Positions 35,107-44,484 of a stretch of DNA of 64,000 bases are shown in pieces (within the stretch, counting starts at the first letter, position 1; each line of letters starts with the position of its first letter). This DNA is from Rhodocyclaceae bacterium (GTDB lineage Bacteria; Pseudomonadota; Gammaproteobacteria; Burkholderiales; Ga0077523), in contig JADCHQ010000035.1 in NCBI GenBank assembly GCA_020248405.1, forward strand, positions 1 to 64,000, written 5' to 3'. A program made the position numbers and the translations under genes. The notes below the pieces were generated by a model, which worked only from the letters and a program-made list of their open reading frames with translations, had not been told where the DNA came from and did no database searches.

Positions 35107-36189
35107 ATGACTCCTGCCTACGATAAGTCTCCCAAAGCACTCGCCTTGATTGCGGGTGGTGCAAACACGGCCGGAATGCTGCGCTACCTGACGGTCACGG
35201 GCTTGGTGCTCGTCGCGCTCATGACTACCCTGGAACCAGACGTGGGCTTTGCTGCGCCAACGGCCGCGCGGCTGCTTTTCTGGACCCTGCAGATCTCCGC
35301 TGGCTTGCTGGTCCTGCAATCGCTGCTGTACTTGCTAACGCGCCGTTATGGAGCTAGCCGCGTATCGAGTTGGGTTTTGGTGCTGATCTCGGGTGTATTG
35401 GGCGCGGCCGTGCTCGCTCCGGTCTATTGGTTGATCGGCGAAGGACTGATGGAGCAGTGGTTCGGCTACCCCGCGCTGCCTGATGACGACGGTGACGATC
35501 TCACAGGTGTCGCATTCGGCACTCCCCTGGTGGAGGAATTCCTCGACATCGTCGGGCCGGTAACTACAACTTGGGTGCTGATCTGCCTGCCGCGCCTGCA
35601 TTGGCTGGTACCCCCGTTGTTGCGCAGGCAGTCGCAAACGGCAGCTTTACAGCCGGCCGCTGGCTCCGCGGAGGGCTGTGCCACGCTGGGCGTTGTTACC
35701 CGCCACTCCCAATTACCTGTGTCCACGGTTCCTGTAAGCGTTTTCGCGCCATCATCGATTCCATCCGCCGAATCCCCTCGTCAGGGCGGCGGCGATTCCG
35801 CCCCGGTCGTTCCGTTCCTGGCGCCGAATTGGTTGGAGCGCCTGCCAATTGAAATCGGTACAGACGTGATCGCGGTTGCCTCCGAGTTGCAGTACCTGAG
35901 GGTGTGGACGCCACGTGGCTGCGCATTGATCCTCGGCGCCTTGGCCAATGTCGAGGAGGAAAGCGCGGGGCTGGGCTTGCGTGTGCATCGTTCCTGGTGG
36001 GTGGCCAGTAGACATGTCGAGTGTGTCCGGCGTTCAGCCACTGGGGCGATATGCTTGATGAGCAACGGCAGCCAGGTGCCGGTCAGCCGTCGCCGGCGCG
36101 CCGAAGTGCTGGCGCGCTTCGGCGACAGTGCCCAGTACCGGCTTGCCGCTGTATCAGAAGCTGTAACGCAAACCGACTTGCACCGATAG
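35107..36189 (+). CDS. Membrane-anchored LytTR-type transcriptional regulator
   Basis: 360 residues. Four membrane spans in the N-terminal half (LTVTGLVLVALMTTL, LLFWTLQISAGLLVLQSLLYLL, VLVLISGVLGAAVLAPVYWLI, TTTWVLICLPRLHWLV), then a flexible linker, then a C-terminal LytTR DNA-binding domain (LPIEIGTDVIAVASELQYLRV, then GLGLRVHRSWWVASRHVECV and VPVSRRRRAEVLARFG). LytTR domains bind direct repeats in promoters; membrane-bound versions respond to envelope or quorum signals. The ATG 35107 is chosen with modest confidence, as the frame is open to 35083 and a later ATG precedes the first span. Its last 36 bp overlap the converging outer-membrane protein gene. Confidence 0.8.
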   Translation: MTPAYDKSPKALALIAGGANTAGMLRYLTVTGLVLVALMTTLEPDVGFAAPTAARLLFWTLQISAGLLVLQSLLYLLTRRYGASRVSSWVLVLISGVLGAAVLAPVYWLIGEGLMEQWFGYPALPDDDGDDLTGVAFGTPLVEEFLDIVGPVTTTWVLICLPRLHWLVPPLLRRQSQTAALQPAAGSAEGCATLGVVTRHSQLPVSTVPVSVFAPSSIPSAESPRQGGGDSAPVVPFLAPNWLERLPIEIGTDVIAVASELQYLRVWTPRGCALILGALANVEEESAGLGLRVHRSWWVASRHVECVRRSATGAICLMSNGSQVPVSRRRRAEVLARFGDSAQYRLAAVSEAVTQTDLHR

Positions 36190-36840
36190 TGGGTTGTATT
36201 CCAGTGGGCCAGCGCGACCGCTGCTGTTGCCTGCTTCGTTATCCAGTTGGACAGAGCCGACCCGTAGCCATCGGGTATCAGCGGTGAGGCGCCACTTTTG
36301 CGTCAGTGCGTACTCCACGCCCGCGATCAGTTGAAACGCGAACTTGCTGCCTGACGAGTAACTACGCGCAGTCCCACTCCCGGTGGGCGTGACGTCGAAG
36401 TCGATCTCCTGTACCCAGCCGGCGCCTGCGCCCAAGTATGGCGTCCAGGCACTGCTCGATGGGAAGCGCCGCAACCCATTGACGAGCAGAATGTTTGATG
36501 CGAAATCTCCCTCGCGGGTGATGTTTGTGCCGCCCCGCTGCAGGGCATCGAGTGAGTGGCTGCGGTAGTTCCACTCGACCTCCGCCGCCCAGCCATTTCC
36601 ATAGCGCCAGCCGAAGTCAGCGCCCAAGCCCGTGCCAGTCCCGAATTCCGCACGAAGATCGTTCCCAGCGCCGAACGCACCAGACTCCGACAAGCTCGAC
36701 GACCCGAGTCGGCTGTACTGCCCGTACAGCGTGACGTAGAAGCCCTTGGGCTCCGCTTGCGCGAGTGCGGTGTTGGGTGACAGGCTGAGGCAAAGCAAGG
36801 GGGCCAGAAAATGAAGGAGAGTGCGCTGAAACACGATCAT
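36154..36840 (-). CDS. Outer-membrane beta-barrel protein (OmpA/OmpW-like barrel)
   Basis: 228 residues: signal peptide (LLCLSLSPNTALAQA, cleaved near residue 27), then amphipathic strands and glycine/aromatic turns (GFYVTLYGQYSRLG, GLGADFGWRYGNGWAAEVEW, TPYLGAGAGWVQE, FQLIAGVEYALTQKW). The C terminus VQVGLRYSF ends in phenylalanine, the barrel-assembly signal. Length fits an eight-stranded porin-like barrel with no known ligand. ACGGAGATCA precedes the ATG. The 3' end overlaps the LytTR gene by 36 bp in opposite orientation, so both products keep functional termini within a shared sequence. Confidence 0.85.
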   Translation of the reverse strand: MIVFQRTLLHFLAPLLCLSLSPNTALAQAEPKGFYVTLYGQYSRLGSSSLSESGAFGAGNDLRAEFGTGTGLGADFGWRYGNGWAAEVEWNYRSHSLDALQRGGTNITREGDFASNILLVNGLRRFPSSSAWTPYLGAGAGWVQEIDFDVTPTGSGTARSYSSGSKFAFQLIAGVEYALTQKWRLTADTRWLRVGSVQLDNEAGNSSGRAGPLEYNPLSVQVGLRYSF

Positions 36841-37536
36841 TGATCTCCGTGGAGTTGATCGACGGCCCGTCCATCGGGCTATCCGAACTGACACAATAAG
36901 GAGCGTTTGGATGGACGGCGAGCACCATTGCACCAGCGGTCTTTAGGGTGAACGAGCGGTAGGTCGGCTTCCGCTGCGGTCTGCCGGCTGGGCGCCGGTC
37001 CCAATGCGGCCGGGGTTCTCCAGGATTTCAGCCGTGTCCCTCCAAGTGGCAACGGATGAAGCATGGAACCTCAGGTTGCTTGAGGAGCAAGCATTTTGTC
37101 GGCGCGCAAGACGCTCGTCCGAGTCAGGTCAATCGACACCCTGAAGCACCCGCCCGACAGCAGTAAACCCTCGCATGCCCTGGATCGTGACGATCCAGCG
37201 AGTGACTCTCCACGGCCCAGGAATCATCCATTGGCGGTCATCAGACCGGCCGGTGCCGTCAAGGCGGTAAGCGCGATGAATCAGCCAGCGGGTTCTTTCG
37301 GGTAGTGCGCCAAGGTCCAGCGCTCGAATCGTTACTTGCCCGCTCAGTGGTGGTTCCAGCAAGCCTGCATCCAAACAAGGAGCACGCCAGCCTGCGATGG
37401 GAACCGCTGGTCAGCAAGGACTGCACTCGGTTTGCATGCCGGCCGACCGGACCAAGGGGGGGCAATGACGTACTCGCCCGTCTCGACCCGGCCGCCGGGC
37501 AGTGTTCGTGGATGCATCGAACGCCCGCGGGCAGCG
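36841..37536. other. Intergenic, about 700 bp, possible gene remnant
   Basis: No supported gene. A minus-strand frame 37129-37374 encodes 81 residues with protein-like text (GQVTIRALDLGALPERTRWLIHRAY) but lacks a ribosome-binding site and a known family; it may be a degraded gene. The segment 36,841-36,900 carries the upstream region of the outer-membrane protein, with a possible TATTGT -10 box on the minus strand. No inverted repeats or transposase relics were found. Confidence 0.4.
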
Positions 37537-37917
37537 TCAACTGGACGGCAGGGCGCCATAGGCGGCGGCGTCCAGCAACCCCGCCGCCGCCGTCGGGTCG
37601 TCAGGACGCAGCCGCACGATCCAGGTGTCCCAGGGCTGCTCGTTCACCCGCGCGGGGTTGTCTTCCAGCGCGGTGTTGAAGGCTACGACCTCACCCGCCA
37701 CGGGGGCGTGTACGTCAACGGCGGCCTTCACCGATTCGAGCAGCGCCATGGCCTCACCCGGGGCCACACGGGTGTTGATCTTCGCCTCGCCGGCGAACAC
37801 CACGTCGCCCAGCATTGCCTGGCCCGAATCGGTCACGCCCACCAGCAGCGTGCCGTCGGGCTGGGGCAGCGCCCATTCGTGGGTATCGGTGTAGCGGCGG
37901 TCGCTGGGCGGATTCAT
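37537..37917 (-). CDS. gcvH: Glycine cleavage H-like lipoyl carrier protein
   Basis: 126 residues. The lipoyl-lysine is K64 in ALLESVKAAVDVHAPVAGEV, and YTDTHEWA, LGDVVFAGE and NPARVNEQPWDTWIVRLRP are standard GcvH blocks. In the glycine cleavage complex it shuttles the aminomethyl group between P and T proteins. gcvT and gcvP are absent from the window, so this is either a displaced gcvH or an extra H-like carrier. Start at 37917 gives MNPPSDRRYTDTHEWA. The upstream binding-protein gene ends 56 bp away on the same strand. Confidence 0.9.
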   Translation of the reverse strand: MNPPSDRRYTDTHEWALPQPDGTLLVGVTDSGQAMLGDVVFAGEAKINTRVAPGEAMALLESVKAAVDVHAPVAGEVVAFNTALEDNPARVNEQPWDTWIVRLRPDDPTAAAGLLDAAAYGALPSS

Positions 37918-37972
37918 GGCGGTCTTTACGGGGCAGGGCAAAGGGCGCGCAGCATAGCGCAGGCACCGGCTT

Positions 37973-38959
37973 TCAGTCACAACGGGCGCCCGCCTGCTTC
38001 AGCAGGTGGTTGGTGGCTGCCGCTTCGACATTTTTTGCCAGCGACCATGCGACAGCCGTTCCGCGCACCCGCGCGCTGTCCAGACACCCGAGATGCTCGG
38101 TGGCTTCATCCGTTCCGGCGACGCTGCGCGCGGCCAAGGGCCACTTGCGGGCTTCGCGCACCGGGTCCAGGTGTGTGTTGGCGGCCAGCAGCGCCTCCAG
38201 GCAGGGCTGGGGTGCGCTCAGGCATGCGAGCCAGGCGCGGCGCGCCAGCGCCACGAAGCGGGCGGACGCGGGCGTGGCCACCGCACCGGTCGGCAGCACC
38301 AGCACGTTGCCCAGCAGGTCCGGCCCCCACTCGCGCCACCACAGCACGCCCAGCCCATCGCCAAAGGCGGCGGCGTATTCCAGATGGTGGTGATAGAAGC
38401 CGTTGGCCGCCACGTCCACCTGGCCGGTGGCGAGGGCCTCCACCTTGGCGTTGTTGGGCAGGTCGATCCAGTGCACCGCCTCCAGCGCCAGGCCGTGGCG
38501 CGCCGCGAAGGCGCCCCACAGGCGGCGCGGCGGATCGGTACCATAGGCGGCAATGCGCTTGCCCGCCAGGTCCGCAGGTGAGCGAAGCGCCGAGCCATCG
38601 GTTGCGTAAAAGGCGTAGGGTGCATGGGCGCCGATGGCCATCACCGCCACCACATCGCGATCCTGGGCACGGGCCGACAGCACCGCGCCGAAGTCTGCCA
38701 CTGCCGCCTCGCATTCTCCCTCGGCGAGCCTCCGCAAGGTGTCGGCCGACTGACCGCCGGGGAGAATGTCCACCGCCACGTCGGCCGCGGCGAACCAGCC
38801 CTCCTGGCGAGCGTGGTAGAGCGGCGCGTGGTCCGCGCCGGGGGCCCAATTGAGGCATACGCGCAAGCGCTCGGCGGCGGCTGCGGCGCCGCAGCACAGC
38901 AGCATGGCCACGGCGCTGGCAAATGCGCCCGCCCGGAAATTCCTTACCGCCCGGTGCAA
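37973..38959 (-). CDS. NMT1/THI5-like ABC substrate-binding protein
   Basis: About 328 residues with a signal peptide (GAFASAVAMLLCCGAAAAAE). The mature protein starts RLRVCLNWAPGADHAPLYHARQEGWF, the hallmark of NMT1/THI5-type binding proteins that import pyrimidine-related or sulfonate-like compounds. Further blocks: LPGGQSADTLRRLAEGECEAAVADFGAVL and SPADLAGKRIAAYG. No permease or ATPase is adjacent, so it is an orphan. The start is uncertain: no ATG precedes the signal peptide at a sensible distance, and TTG 38959 with AGG just upstream is my best guess. It may form a transcript with gcvH. Confidence 0.8.
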   Translation of the reverse strand: MHRAVRNFRAGAFASAVAMLLCCGAAAAAERLRVCLNWAPGADHAPLYHARQEGWFAAADVAVDILPGGQSADTLRRLAEGECEAAVADFGAVLSARAQDRDVVAVMAIGAHAPYAFYATDGSALRSPADLAGKRIAAYGTDPPRRLWGAFAARHGLALEAVHWIDLPNNAKVEALATGQVDVAANGFYHHHLEYAAAFGDGLGVLWWREWGPDLLGNVLVLPTGAVATPASARFVALARRAWLACLSAPQPCLEALLAANTHLDPVREARKWPLAARSVAGTDEATEHLGCLDSARVRGTAVAWSLAKNVEAAATNHLLKQAGARCD

Positions 38960-39294
38960 GATCCTGGTGGCCTGTTGTTGGATTGTTGGCTGGCAAGCAT
39001 GTGGATCCGTGGAATCGACAAACTTGCGATGAAGGGAATGCCGGGATGTGGTCGACGGCCGCTGCCAGCTCTGGTTCGTGCCGGCGTGATGCTTTCCTGA
39101 ACAAGGTAGCATTTCCGCGCGACAGGTCTCCAAGGCTCGACTGCCGCGGTGGAAGCGGGTGTGGAGCTGGCGGTGCGCCGCAGAGCTCTTTTGCAGGCTG
39201 CCCGACCGCCTTTCGAAGGGGCTTTCACGGTATCCGAGACACATAGCATCCGGCGAACGCGATTCATCCTACATGCGCTGCAACGGCGAACTTG
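38960..39294. other. Intergenic, 335 bp, divergent regulatory region
   Basis: Lies between the start of the binding-protein gene (minus) and the start of the response regulator (plus) and must hold both promoters. I see no convincing -35/-10 pair, repeat or small gene. Confidence 0.4.
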
Positions 39295-40311
39295 ATGGCT
39301 AATGACCAACCGGCTGATGACCAGCCACCGGGCGGAGCACTTACCCGCCCACCCAGAGTTGCGTTCATCGATGATGACGAGGATCTGCTGGCCGGGCTGC
39401 GCCGGGCACTGTGGGGGCTCGGTCTGGGCTGGGAGATGTTGTTTTTCAGCGCGCCCAGAGAAGCGCTTGCTGCATTGATCGAGACGCCCGTTGACGTGGT
39501 CGTCGTGGATATCCGGATGCCAGATCTCAACGGCGTGTCCGTGGCTGCGGAGCTGGCACGGCAGGTCCCGGAAACCGCGTGCATCGTTCTCTCGGGCTCC
39601 ACGGATTTCGATCTGGCCGTTTCCTCCATCAATGTGGGAAGGATCTTCCGCTATCTCCTCAAGCCCTGTCCCACGTCCACGCTGGTCTCGGCCGTGAGCG
39701 CGGCCTTGAGCAGCCCGGCAGGCAGAGTGCCGGCGACCGGGCATCAGGTTTTCGCGAAAGCCGCCATCGATCTCCTGAACTGCGGGGTCATCGTGCTCGG
39801 GCAGCGTGGCGAGGTGCTGTTCACGAACCAGCGCGCAGGGGCGCTACTGGCCCGCCGCGACGGTGTATTAGTGGATAACACGGGCGTTTGCCGCGCGTCT
39901 TCGCTGGAGGATACGCAGGTATTGCACGTGGCGATTCGCACCGCGCGCGACCTGAATACCTCCGATGCCATGACCATCGAAACGATGTCTCATGGTCTGT
40001 TGCGGGTGGTTGTCCGGCCTTGCGAGGAAGAGGCCGATAGCGACAGACCAAGTGTCTGCCTTTATCTGTTCGCGCAGGACGCCCCCTCTGCCGTGGAACC
40101 CCATCTGTTGCGCGGACTGTTCGGTCTCACATCGTCGGAAAGCAAGCTGGCTGCGGCGCTCGCCAACGGACTTTCGCTCGAAGTGGCTGCCCAAAAAGAG
40201 GGTTGGACGCAGAACTCTGCGCGGACTTACCTCAAGACCGTTTTCAGCAAGCTTGGTGTCTCGCGCCAGGCGGACCTGGTGCGCATCATCCTGAGAAATG
40301 CCGGCGGATGA
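39295..40311 (+). CDS. Response regulator REC-PAS-LuxR
   Basis: 338 residues. REC domain with acidic pocket FIDDDED, phospho-aspartate D72 in VVVVDIRMPDLNG and lysine in YLLKPC. A central PAS-like segment (residues 150-250, LLNCGVIVLGQRGEVLFTNQRAGALLARRDG) follows, then a LuxR-type helix-turn-helix (LTSSESKLAAALANGLSLEVAAQKEGWTQ, then ARTYLKTVFSKLGV). The REC-PAS-LuxR layout means it could sense a ligand in addition to phosphorylation. ATG 39295 follows an immediately upstream TTG. It converges on the multi-PAS histidine kinase gene, its likely phosphodonor. Confidence 0.88.
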   Translation: MANDQPADDQPPGGALTRPPRVAFIDDDEDLLAGLRRALWGLGLGWEMLFFSAPREALAALIETPVDVVVVDIRMPDLNGVSVAAELARQVPETACIVLSGSTDFDLAVSSINVGRIFRYLLKPCPTSTLVSAVSAALSSPAGRVPATGHQVFAKAAIDLLNCGVIVLGQRGEVLFTNQRAGALLARRDGVLVDNTGVCRASSLEDTQVLHVAIRTARDLNTSDAMTIETMSHGLLRVVVRPCEEEADSDRPSVCLYLFAQDAPSAVEPHLLRGLFGLTSSESKLAAALANGLSLEVAAQKEGWTQNSARTYLKTVFSKLGVSRQADLVRIILRNAGG

Positions 40312-40349
40312 CTCCCACCCCCGGTGGTCGTCATTGGGCTCTTGATTGC

Positions 40350-40370
40350 CGGGTGAGCGGTTTTCACCCG
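40350..40370. terminator. Hairpin at the response-regulator/kinase junction
   Basis: 7-bp perfect stem CGGGTGA/TCACCCG with a 7-nt loop, followed by TTT on the plus strand. It overlaps the stop codon of the kinase gene and can end both converging transcripts. Confidence 0.45.
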
Positions 40371-43267
40371 TTTGGCACCAGCGGCAACCTGACTGTGAAG
40401 CGGGCGCCGCCAAGAGGGCTCCTGTCGTGAGAGATGCTGCCGCCGTGCCGCTCGACGATGCTGCGGCAAATACTCAAGCCCTGTCCCGTGCCCTTTCCCA
40501 GGGCTTTCGTGGTGAAGAACGGATCGAAAATCCGCTCGTGGAGCGCTGCCGGGATGCCCGGGCCGTTGTCATCCACGTGCACCACCGCTTCGCCTTCCTC
40601 GAAGATGAGGCCGATGCGAACGAGGCCGGAGCGGCCGTCCGAAGACATTCGTACTGCATCGCAGGCGTTTGTCATGAGGTTGACGAATACCTGGCCGATC
40701 TGTCCGGGGCTGCCTCGCAGCGCTTCACTGTTCCCCTGCCGCTGCAGCGAAACGGTGAGCTCGTGTTTCCACTGACTGCGGGTCATCACGAGGCAGTGCT
40801 CCAGCACTGCACCAAGGTCGAAGCTCTCATTCGTCGCAAGTTCCGGGTAGGCGAAGGTCCTGACCGCTTCGACGATCTCGGCCACACGCTTGCTCCCGTT
40901 CAGGGACTGATCCAGAGCCAGGGGGATCTCTTCCAGGATGTAGTTCAACTCCGGGTTCCGTTCACGTCCGGAGTTGGGGTTGCGGCGGTACTGTTCCAGG
41001 GTGCCTAGCACCTCGGCAAAGCAGTCTTTCAGGAAGTGCAGGTTGTCACTGATGTATTGCATCGGGGTATTGATCTCGTGTGCAATTCCGCCCGCCAGCG
41101 TGCCAAGTGCCTCGAGCTTCTGGGCCTGCAGGAGGTCCTGCTCAAGCTTGCGTGCGCGCAGGGAGTCGGCGCGCCGGCGCAAGGCTTCGGTGAGCAATGG
41201 AACGAATCGCACGAACAGCTGTGCACGGCTGTGCAAGAGCCCATCGCCCCCCCCTCCAGCAAGCACGAGCAGATAGCCCGATTTGGGCATCGTGATGCGC
41301 GCGGTCGCCATCCAGGCCAGCTTCTCGTCCGGCCAGGTATTGGCGATCGGGGCGCATAAGGGCACCGCAGTCACATCGCCGATGAGTCTGCGCGGCCGCC
41401 GGGCAAGGTAGTCCAAGACCGCGTTGTTCTGCTGCAGGGCTCCCCACCAAGCCGGGTGATGAAGGCACAACGGTTCCTCCTCCGGCCCAAGCGGAATCAA
41501 CCCTGCGCACGAGGTCCTCATTGCCTGCGCGAGCTGTTGCAGGAGGTGCCGCGGTCCGTCACCAAGGTCCTCCGCCTCGCTAAGGCTCTGCAGCGCCCGG
41601 ACGAGCATTTCACTGGCTTGCCGCATGCTTGCGTCGCGTTCCTGGAGCCGCTTCATTTCAACGAGCGCGCTCTCCAGCCTCGCTTCGTGCTCCACGCGCT
41701 CAAGGATCATGGTCTCCTGAAGGCGCTGGCGATCTTCTTCGTAGCGCAGGCGTTCGCTCACGTCGCGCGAAATGAGCACCAGGCTATCGTCCGGGGCGCG
41801 CGTGAGGGATACCTCCTGGCTGAACTGCGCGCCGTCGGATCGAAGCGCACGAATCACGGCCCGCCATACCCCCTCGGCGGATAGGGTGCGATGGGCCGAC
41901 AGGCTGAGCGAATCCCGGTCGGCGGGGTGGCAAAGCTCGCTCCAGTGCCGTCCCAGCCAACCTTGTGCCGCACCTTCGCCGAACATGGTTAGCAGGGCGG
42001 AGTTGACATAGGTCAGGCGCCCCTCGGCGTTGGCGGTGGCGATCCCGTCTCGCGACGCGTCCATTGCCACGGCGCGCTGTGCCACTGCCGAGCGTTCGGC
42101 CCGCTTGAGTTGCGTGATGTCGCTTCGCATCGCAACCAGCGCATCACCCGCGACCCGCAGCTTGACGCTTCTCACCCAGCGGCCGTCGGTAAGCTCCAGG
42201 TCGTGGGCCCAGCCGTTTTTGGTCCGCAGTGAACCCAGCTTTTCGCAAAGCCACTGCTGCTCGCGCCCCCGTGCCTCGGGATACTCACCCAGCGCCAGTT
42301 CCCGCTTCAGCAACTCCTCGACGGTGACGCCCGGCATGATGGAATCCGCCAATGTCGGGTGCAGCGTTCGGTATTTCTCATTGCAGAGCACCAGGCGCTC
42401 TTCGGCATTGAACAAAGCAAAGCCGTCCGGCAATGCGGAAACCGCTGTCAGCAATGTGTTGCGCGCCGCCGAGGCGTCGTGCGCAAGTTCCATCAACCTG
42501 TGCGTTTGTCGTTTCTGCTCCGTGACATCCATCTGCACGGCCACGAATCCTTCGAGGGTTCCGTCATCGCCCAGGACCGGCTGGATGTCGAGAGAAAGCC
42601 AGTATTCCCGGCCGGACTTGCTTCGATTGAGGATTTCCGTGTGCACCGGCTGCCGGGCGTCGAGTGCGCGCCGGATCTCCGCAACCGTCCCCGGGTCTGT
42701 CCGGTCAAATTGAAGCAGGGTTCCCGGACTGCACCCCTGCACCTCATCGAGGGTGTAGCCGGTTGCCGCGGTGAATGCGTGGTTCACCCACTCGATGCGC
42801 CGGTGGGCGTTGCACACCAACACGAGGTTGGACGTGCTCGAAGCCACCTGGGCAAGCTGTTTTAGCAAGCGTGACCAGGACTCTCCTCCAGCCAGATCCC
42901 GGAGCATCAGGCAGTACGTCGACGGGCTTTCGTCTCCAAGAACTCGTCGGGGCGAGAGGGTCGCCTCGATAGACCGGTGTTCCCGCGACTGCCCGGCGGC
43001 AAGGTTTCGGACGATGGTTTTGCCGCTAGCCGCACACTCCCGAACCGCGCTGTGAATGATTGGTGCCACGTCCGGGTGCAGGCGCGGGGCGGCACTTTCC
43101 GACGGTGCCATGGCTTCCGTGTCGAGGACGATCGACAGCAGACTCTCATCGCCCGAGTGGCTTCCCAAGGGGTCGCCACGCGCGTCGAGGTCCACGACCA
43201 GCGTGGCTCCGCGGGTCAAGGTGGATGTCTGGACGGGGAGCGGCCAGGTTCGGTGAACGGGGTCCAC
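40364..43267 (-). CDS. Soluble multi-PAS sensor histidine kinase
   Basis: 967 residues, no membrane span. Several PAS domains can be traced: around 30-125 (degenerate), 140-255 (RRIEWVNHAFTAATGYTLDEVQG, with PAC block), 270-390 (DGFALFNAEERLVLCNEKYR) and 400-515 (DGIATANAEGRLTYVNSALL). A GAF-like segment (550-690) and a coiled-coil precede the kinase: H-box H730 in GGIAHEINTPMQY, N-box VNLMTNACDAV, G1 DDNGPGIP, G2 GKGTGQGLSI. Last gene of the REC-EAL/FIST/kinase operon, starting 18 nt after the FIST stop with a GTG; in-frame later starts are possible. Confidence 0.9.
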   Translation of the reverse strand: MDPVHRTWPLPVQTSTLTRGATLVVDLDARGDPLGSHSGDESLLSIVLDTEAMAPSESAAPRLHPDVAPIIHSAVRECAASGKTIVRNLAAGQSREHRSIEATLSPRRVLGDESPSTYCLMLRDLAGGESWSRLLKQLAQVASSTSNLVLVCNAHRRIEWVNHAFTAATGYTLDEVQGCSPGTLLQFDRTDPGTVAEIRRALDARQPVHTEILNRSKSGREYWLSLDIQPVLGDDGTLEGFVAVQMDVTEQKRQTHRLMELAHDASAARNTLLTAVSALPDGFALFNAEERLVLCNEKYRTLHPTLADSIMPGVTVEELLKRELALGEYPEARGREQQWLCEKLGSLRTKNGWAHDLELTDGRWVRSVKLRVAGDALVAMRSDITQLKRAERSAVAQRAVAMDASRDGIATANAEGRLTYVNSALLTMFGEGAAQGWLGRHWSELCHPADRDSLSLSAHRTLSAEGVWRAVIRALRSDGAQFSQEVSLTRAPDDSLVLISRDVSERLRYEEDRQRLQETMILERVEHEARLESALVEMKRLQERDASMRQASEMLVRALQSLSEAEDLGDGPRHLLQQLAQAMRTSCAGLIPLGPEEEPLCLHHPAWWGALQQNNAVLDYLARRPRRLIGDVTAVPLCAPIANTWPDEKLAWMATARITMPKSGYLLVLAGGGGDGLLHSRAQLFVRFVPLLTEALRRRADSLRARKLEQDLLQAQKLEALGTLAGGIAHEINTPMQYISDNLHFLKDCFAEVLGTLEQYRRNPNSGRERNPELNYILEEIPLALDQSLNGSKRVAEIVEAVRTFAYPELATNESFDLGAVLEHCLVMTRSQWKHELTVSLQRQGNSEALRGSPGQIGQVFVNLMTNACDAVRMSSDGRSGLVRIGLIFEEGEAVVHVDDNGPGIPAALHERIFDPFFTTKALGKGTGQGLSICRSIVERHGGSISHDRSPLGGARFTVRLPLVPNG

Positions 43268-43285
43268 AAGCTGTGTGGGGACGGG

Positions 43286-44482
43286 TCAGCTACCGAAGAC
43301 GATCGCGGAGATCATGAGATTGCCGTGCCGCACGGGGCCGGGGGAAAGCGAACCCTGTTCTCCGAACGTGAACCCCACCACGAATGGAACCCGAGGCAGC
43401 TCCGCCATCAAGGACCCGCGGATTTCATCGAGACGATCACTCACCTGCAGCATGCAGCCGCCGCAGTAGTACATGATCATCGCGGATACATCCTCGAGGT
43501 GCAGGTCGCCGATCCTGCGTGCGGAGCGCACCACACCGCTGGCGCGGCTGACCAGGGTGGCTGCCGTAGCCTTCATCAGCACCAACTCGTCACCCTCGGC
43601 GATGTGGGTGAACAAGGTGATGCTTCCGTCGGCGCAGATGGTCTCGGGATGGGACAGGGAGTAGAGGGGCATATCACCGAGCAGCCCGGCGGCGCGGCCC
43701 AGGGGCGCGAGCGCCGAGGCCATGAGGATGTTGGCCGCGCCCTCCACGGGGCGACGCACCGCGCCCTCGGTCCATCGTTCGTACTGGTTCGCCGCGGGTT
43801 TATGGTCGATTTCGAAAACCCGGCGACCCGCGGCGCGTGTGACCACTCCGCGTTGTTCCGTGGGTGCGTAGCCGCTCTGGAAAGCAGCGGTAACCGCGAC
43901 GCTCGGGAAGAGCGTGCTGACGATAGCCCCACTACCACTGGACCCCTCGTCGAGCAGGATTCGCCAACTGCCGGTGATGTCATTGTCAGCGGCAGAACCC
44001 CCGATGATCGGGGCGCCCGATCCGACGACCTCCTGAACCCCGGCAAGGAAGTCCTCTTCGTCGCCTGGGGTTGCACATACGAGCACGACCGCCGGAATCT
44101 CTCCCGCGCGCCCCGCATTTTCGAGAGCTTGCCGCGCCAGCCGGTATCCCGTTGCACGTGCGCCGCCATGGAAATCGCCGGCAGCAACCCCGTATTCGCC
44201 AGTTGCGTCGTTGATCGCCAGTATCGCGAGGCTCAGGGAATCGGATGTCGCCCCCCCCGAGTCGGTCATGCCGCCCAGGCATGAAGTTGCAGCGTGTAAC
44301 CGGGCGCCGGGCCAGTGGGCGCGCAGGATACGCCCGATGTCCTGCAGGGGCAGAGCACTATTGGCGTGGACCAGCGCGAACGCTGGTGCGCCGATTCCCT
44401 TGCCGGCGATTTGCACCACGCATTCTTCTGCCGCCTCCCGGGCTGTCGGTTTTCTGGAACTGGCGCTCGCTGCCTGGAACAT
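43286..44482 (-). CDS. FIST sensory domain protein
   Basis: 398 residues with both halves of the FIST fold: FIST_N about 30-230 (FALVHANSALPLQDIGRILRA, AATSCLGGM, VLVCATPGDEEDFLAGV) and FIST_C about 240-380 (DHKPAANQYERW, PLYSLSHPETICADGSITLF, MIMYYCGGCML). FIST proteins are thought to bind small ligands such as amino acids and feed two-component or cyclic-di-GMP circuits. FIST is often fused to a kinase; here it is a separate gene between the EAL regulator (2-nt gap) and the kinase. ATG 44482 excludes an unrelated N-terminal extension. Confidence 0.9.
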   Translation of the reverse strand: MFQAASASSRKPTAREAAEECVVQIAGKGIGAPAFALVHANSALPLQDIGRILRAHWPGARLHAATSCLGGMTDSGGATSDSLSLAILAINDATGEYGVAAGDFHGGARATGYRLARQALENAGRAGEIPAVVLVCATPGDEEDFLAGVQEVVGSGAPIIGGSAADNDITGSWRILLDEGSSGSGAIVSTLFPSVAVTAAFQSGYAPTEQRGVVTRAAGRRVFEIDHKPAANQYERWTEGAVRRPVEGAANILMASALAPLGRAAGLLGDMPLYSLSHPETICADGSITLFTHIAEGDELVLMKATAATLVSRASGVVRSARRIGDLHLEDVSAMIMYYCGGCMLQVSDRLDEIRGSLMAELPRVPFVVGFTFGEQGSLSPGPVRHGNLMISAIVFGS

Positions 44483-44484
44483 GA

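Noticed and set aside
37129..37374. Minus-strand 81-codon frame with protein-like text
   Set aside because: No ribosome-binding site, no family I recognise, and competing frames of equal quality; described as a possible remnant only.
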